DNA of 64,000 bases from Bacteroidales bacterium (GTDB lineage Bacteria > Bacteroidota > Bacteroidia > Bacteroidales > WCHB1-69), in contig JAFZWE010000001.1 in the NCBI GenBank assembly GCA_017617445.1, forward strand, positions 1 to 64,000, given 5' to 3'. Shown here piece by piece: positions 63,613 to 64,000 of the stretch. How positions within the stretch are numbered: position 1 is the stretch's first letter; every line of letters begins with the position of its first letter. The translations under genes and the position numbers were made by a program. Under the pieces are notes generated by a model. That model was not told where the DNA came from, made no database searches, and was given only the letters and a program-made list of their open reading frames with translations.

Positions 63613-64000
63613 TTAGTCACCCAATTGGAGACGGTAATAACCCGTGCAGGTAAGGTTGGCATCGGCTTTTTTCATAAAGTCGGCAACATTGATATGGCTG
63701 TCGGCATAGTAATCCTGAGCCAGCAGGGTGTTTTCCTTATAATATTTCTGCAAACGTCCTTGGGAAATCATTTCAATTTTCTTGGCTTGTTTGTCAAGAT
63801 TGGCTTGCGCTTCGGCCGTGGCAGTAGCTTTGATTTCGCGAGCCTGCTGTGCCTGTTCGGGAGTGATCCATCCCTTGGTCATATTGCTTTCAATGTGGTC
63901 ATCTGAATCCACATGAGCGGGGTTGATACCAGCCTTGCGGATTGCGTTTTCCACGAATTTAGCCACTTCGTCTGCCTTGGTTTTCTCGATGATGACGGAA
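63613..64000 (-). CDS. tsf: Elongation factor Ts, C-terminal part (5' end outside window)
   Basis: The minus strand is open from the edge to the stop at 63613, about 129 residues. The sequence KADEVAKFVENAIRKAGI, then ISQGRLQKYYKENTLLAQDYY, matches the C-terminal dimer/core region of EF-Ts, the nucleotide exchange factor of EF-Tu. A GTG at 63966 is not the start: the protein reads on upstream as SVIIEKTKADEV. In Bacteroidota the gene normally follows rpsB, which would lie beyond the edge. A strong terminator ends the transcript. Confidence 0.92.
   Translation of the reverse strand, partial: SVIIEKTKADEVAKFVENAIRKAGINPAHVDSDDHIESNMTKGWITPEQAQQAREIKATATAEAQANLDKQAKKIEMISQGRLQKYYKENTLLAQDYYADSHINVADFMKKADANLTCTGYYRLQLGD

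Overview
The window looks like a chromosomal segment of an anaerobic Bacteroidota, most likely a Bacteroidales-type gut or rumen organism. Four things point that way. Most genes follow the phylum's -7 promoter box TAnnTTTG, usually ending in GCCGC or GCAGC. Several proteins carry type IX secretion system (T9SS) sorting domains of type A and type B. DUF4836-like, CvpA, MlaF-like and RecQ genes have Bacteroidota-style sequences. Two copies of the 'Fibrobacter succinogenes major paralogous' (FISUMP) domain gene type are present. No rRNA, tRNA, CRISPR array, transposase or phage gene was seen.

Layout. 1-2600 (minus strand): a partial membrane protein, then an [FeFe]-hydrogenase-like Fe-S protein, a small HATPase and a DRTGG protein, probably a redox or H2 sensing module. 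2774-6357: two lipoproteins and a T9SS cargo protein in one operon. 6546-8492: a Ser/Thr kinase and a hairpin-rich tandem repeat lying between two nearly identical promoter regions. 8534-10059: queF and a LysM-tagged esterase. 10119-14372: a cobalamin riboswitch controlling a BtuG-like beta-propeller lipoprotein and a large repeat-bearing T9SS protein. 14517-18321: an HdrB-like CCG protein, then a minus-strand pair of aromatic/histidine ammonia-lyase and ketoacyl synthase. 18551-21605: a FISUMP surface protein behind a long leader that folds into a candidate structured RNA ending in an intrinsic terminator. 21679-24453: rpsO and pnp.

24522-26497 is an AT-rich pair (unknown protein plus outer-membrane barrel). 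Urocanate hydratase follows, then a glycosyltransferase pair and a split chromate-type transporter (minus). 33136-41635 is mainly housekeeping: WG-repeat protein, exonuclease, YifB, SpoU methyltransferase, MlaF-like ATPase, CvpA and RecQ. 41827-46305 holds a second Ser/Thr kinase and small envelope proteins. 46563-47468 is an ORF6N/PLD-like gene with a perfect 18-bp palindrome in its coding sequence.

47490-63454 is a surface-protein region: a GH53-like glycosidase, a 2548-residue adhesin with exactly 31 copies of a 52-residue repeat, a FISUMP beta-helix protein, a frameshifted AraC regulator and a gingipain-like C25 protease. The window ends in tsf (EF-Ts). The strongest leads are the B12-switched surface capture operon, the structured RNA at 21357-21592, T9SS-like sorting domains moved to the N-terminus in two proteins, REP-like palindromes carried in frame inside a gene, and a beta-helix protein apparently split by a FISUMP domain.
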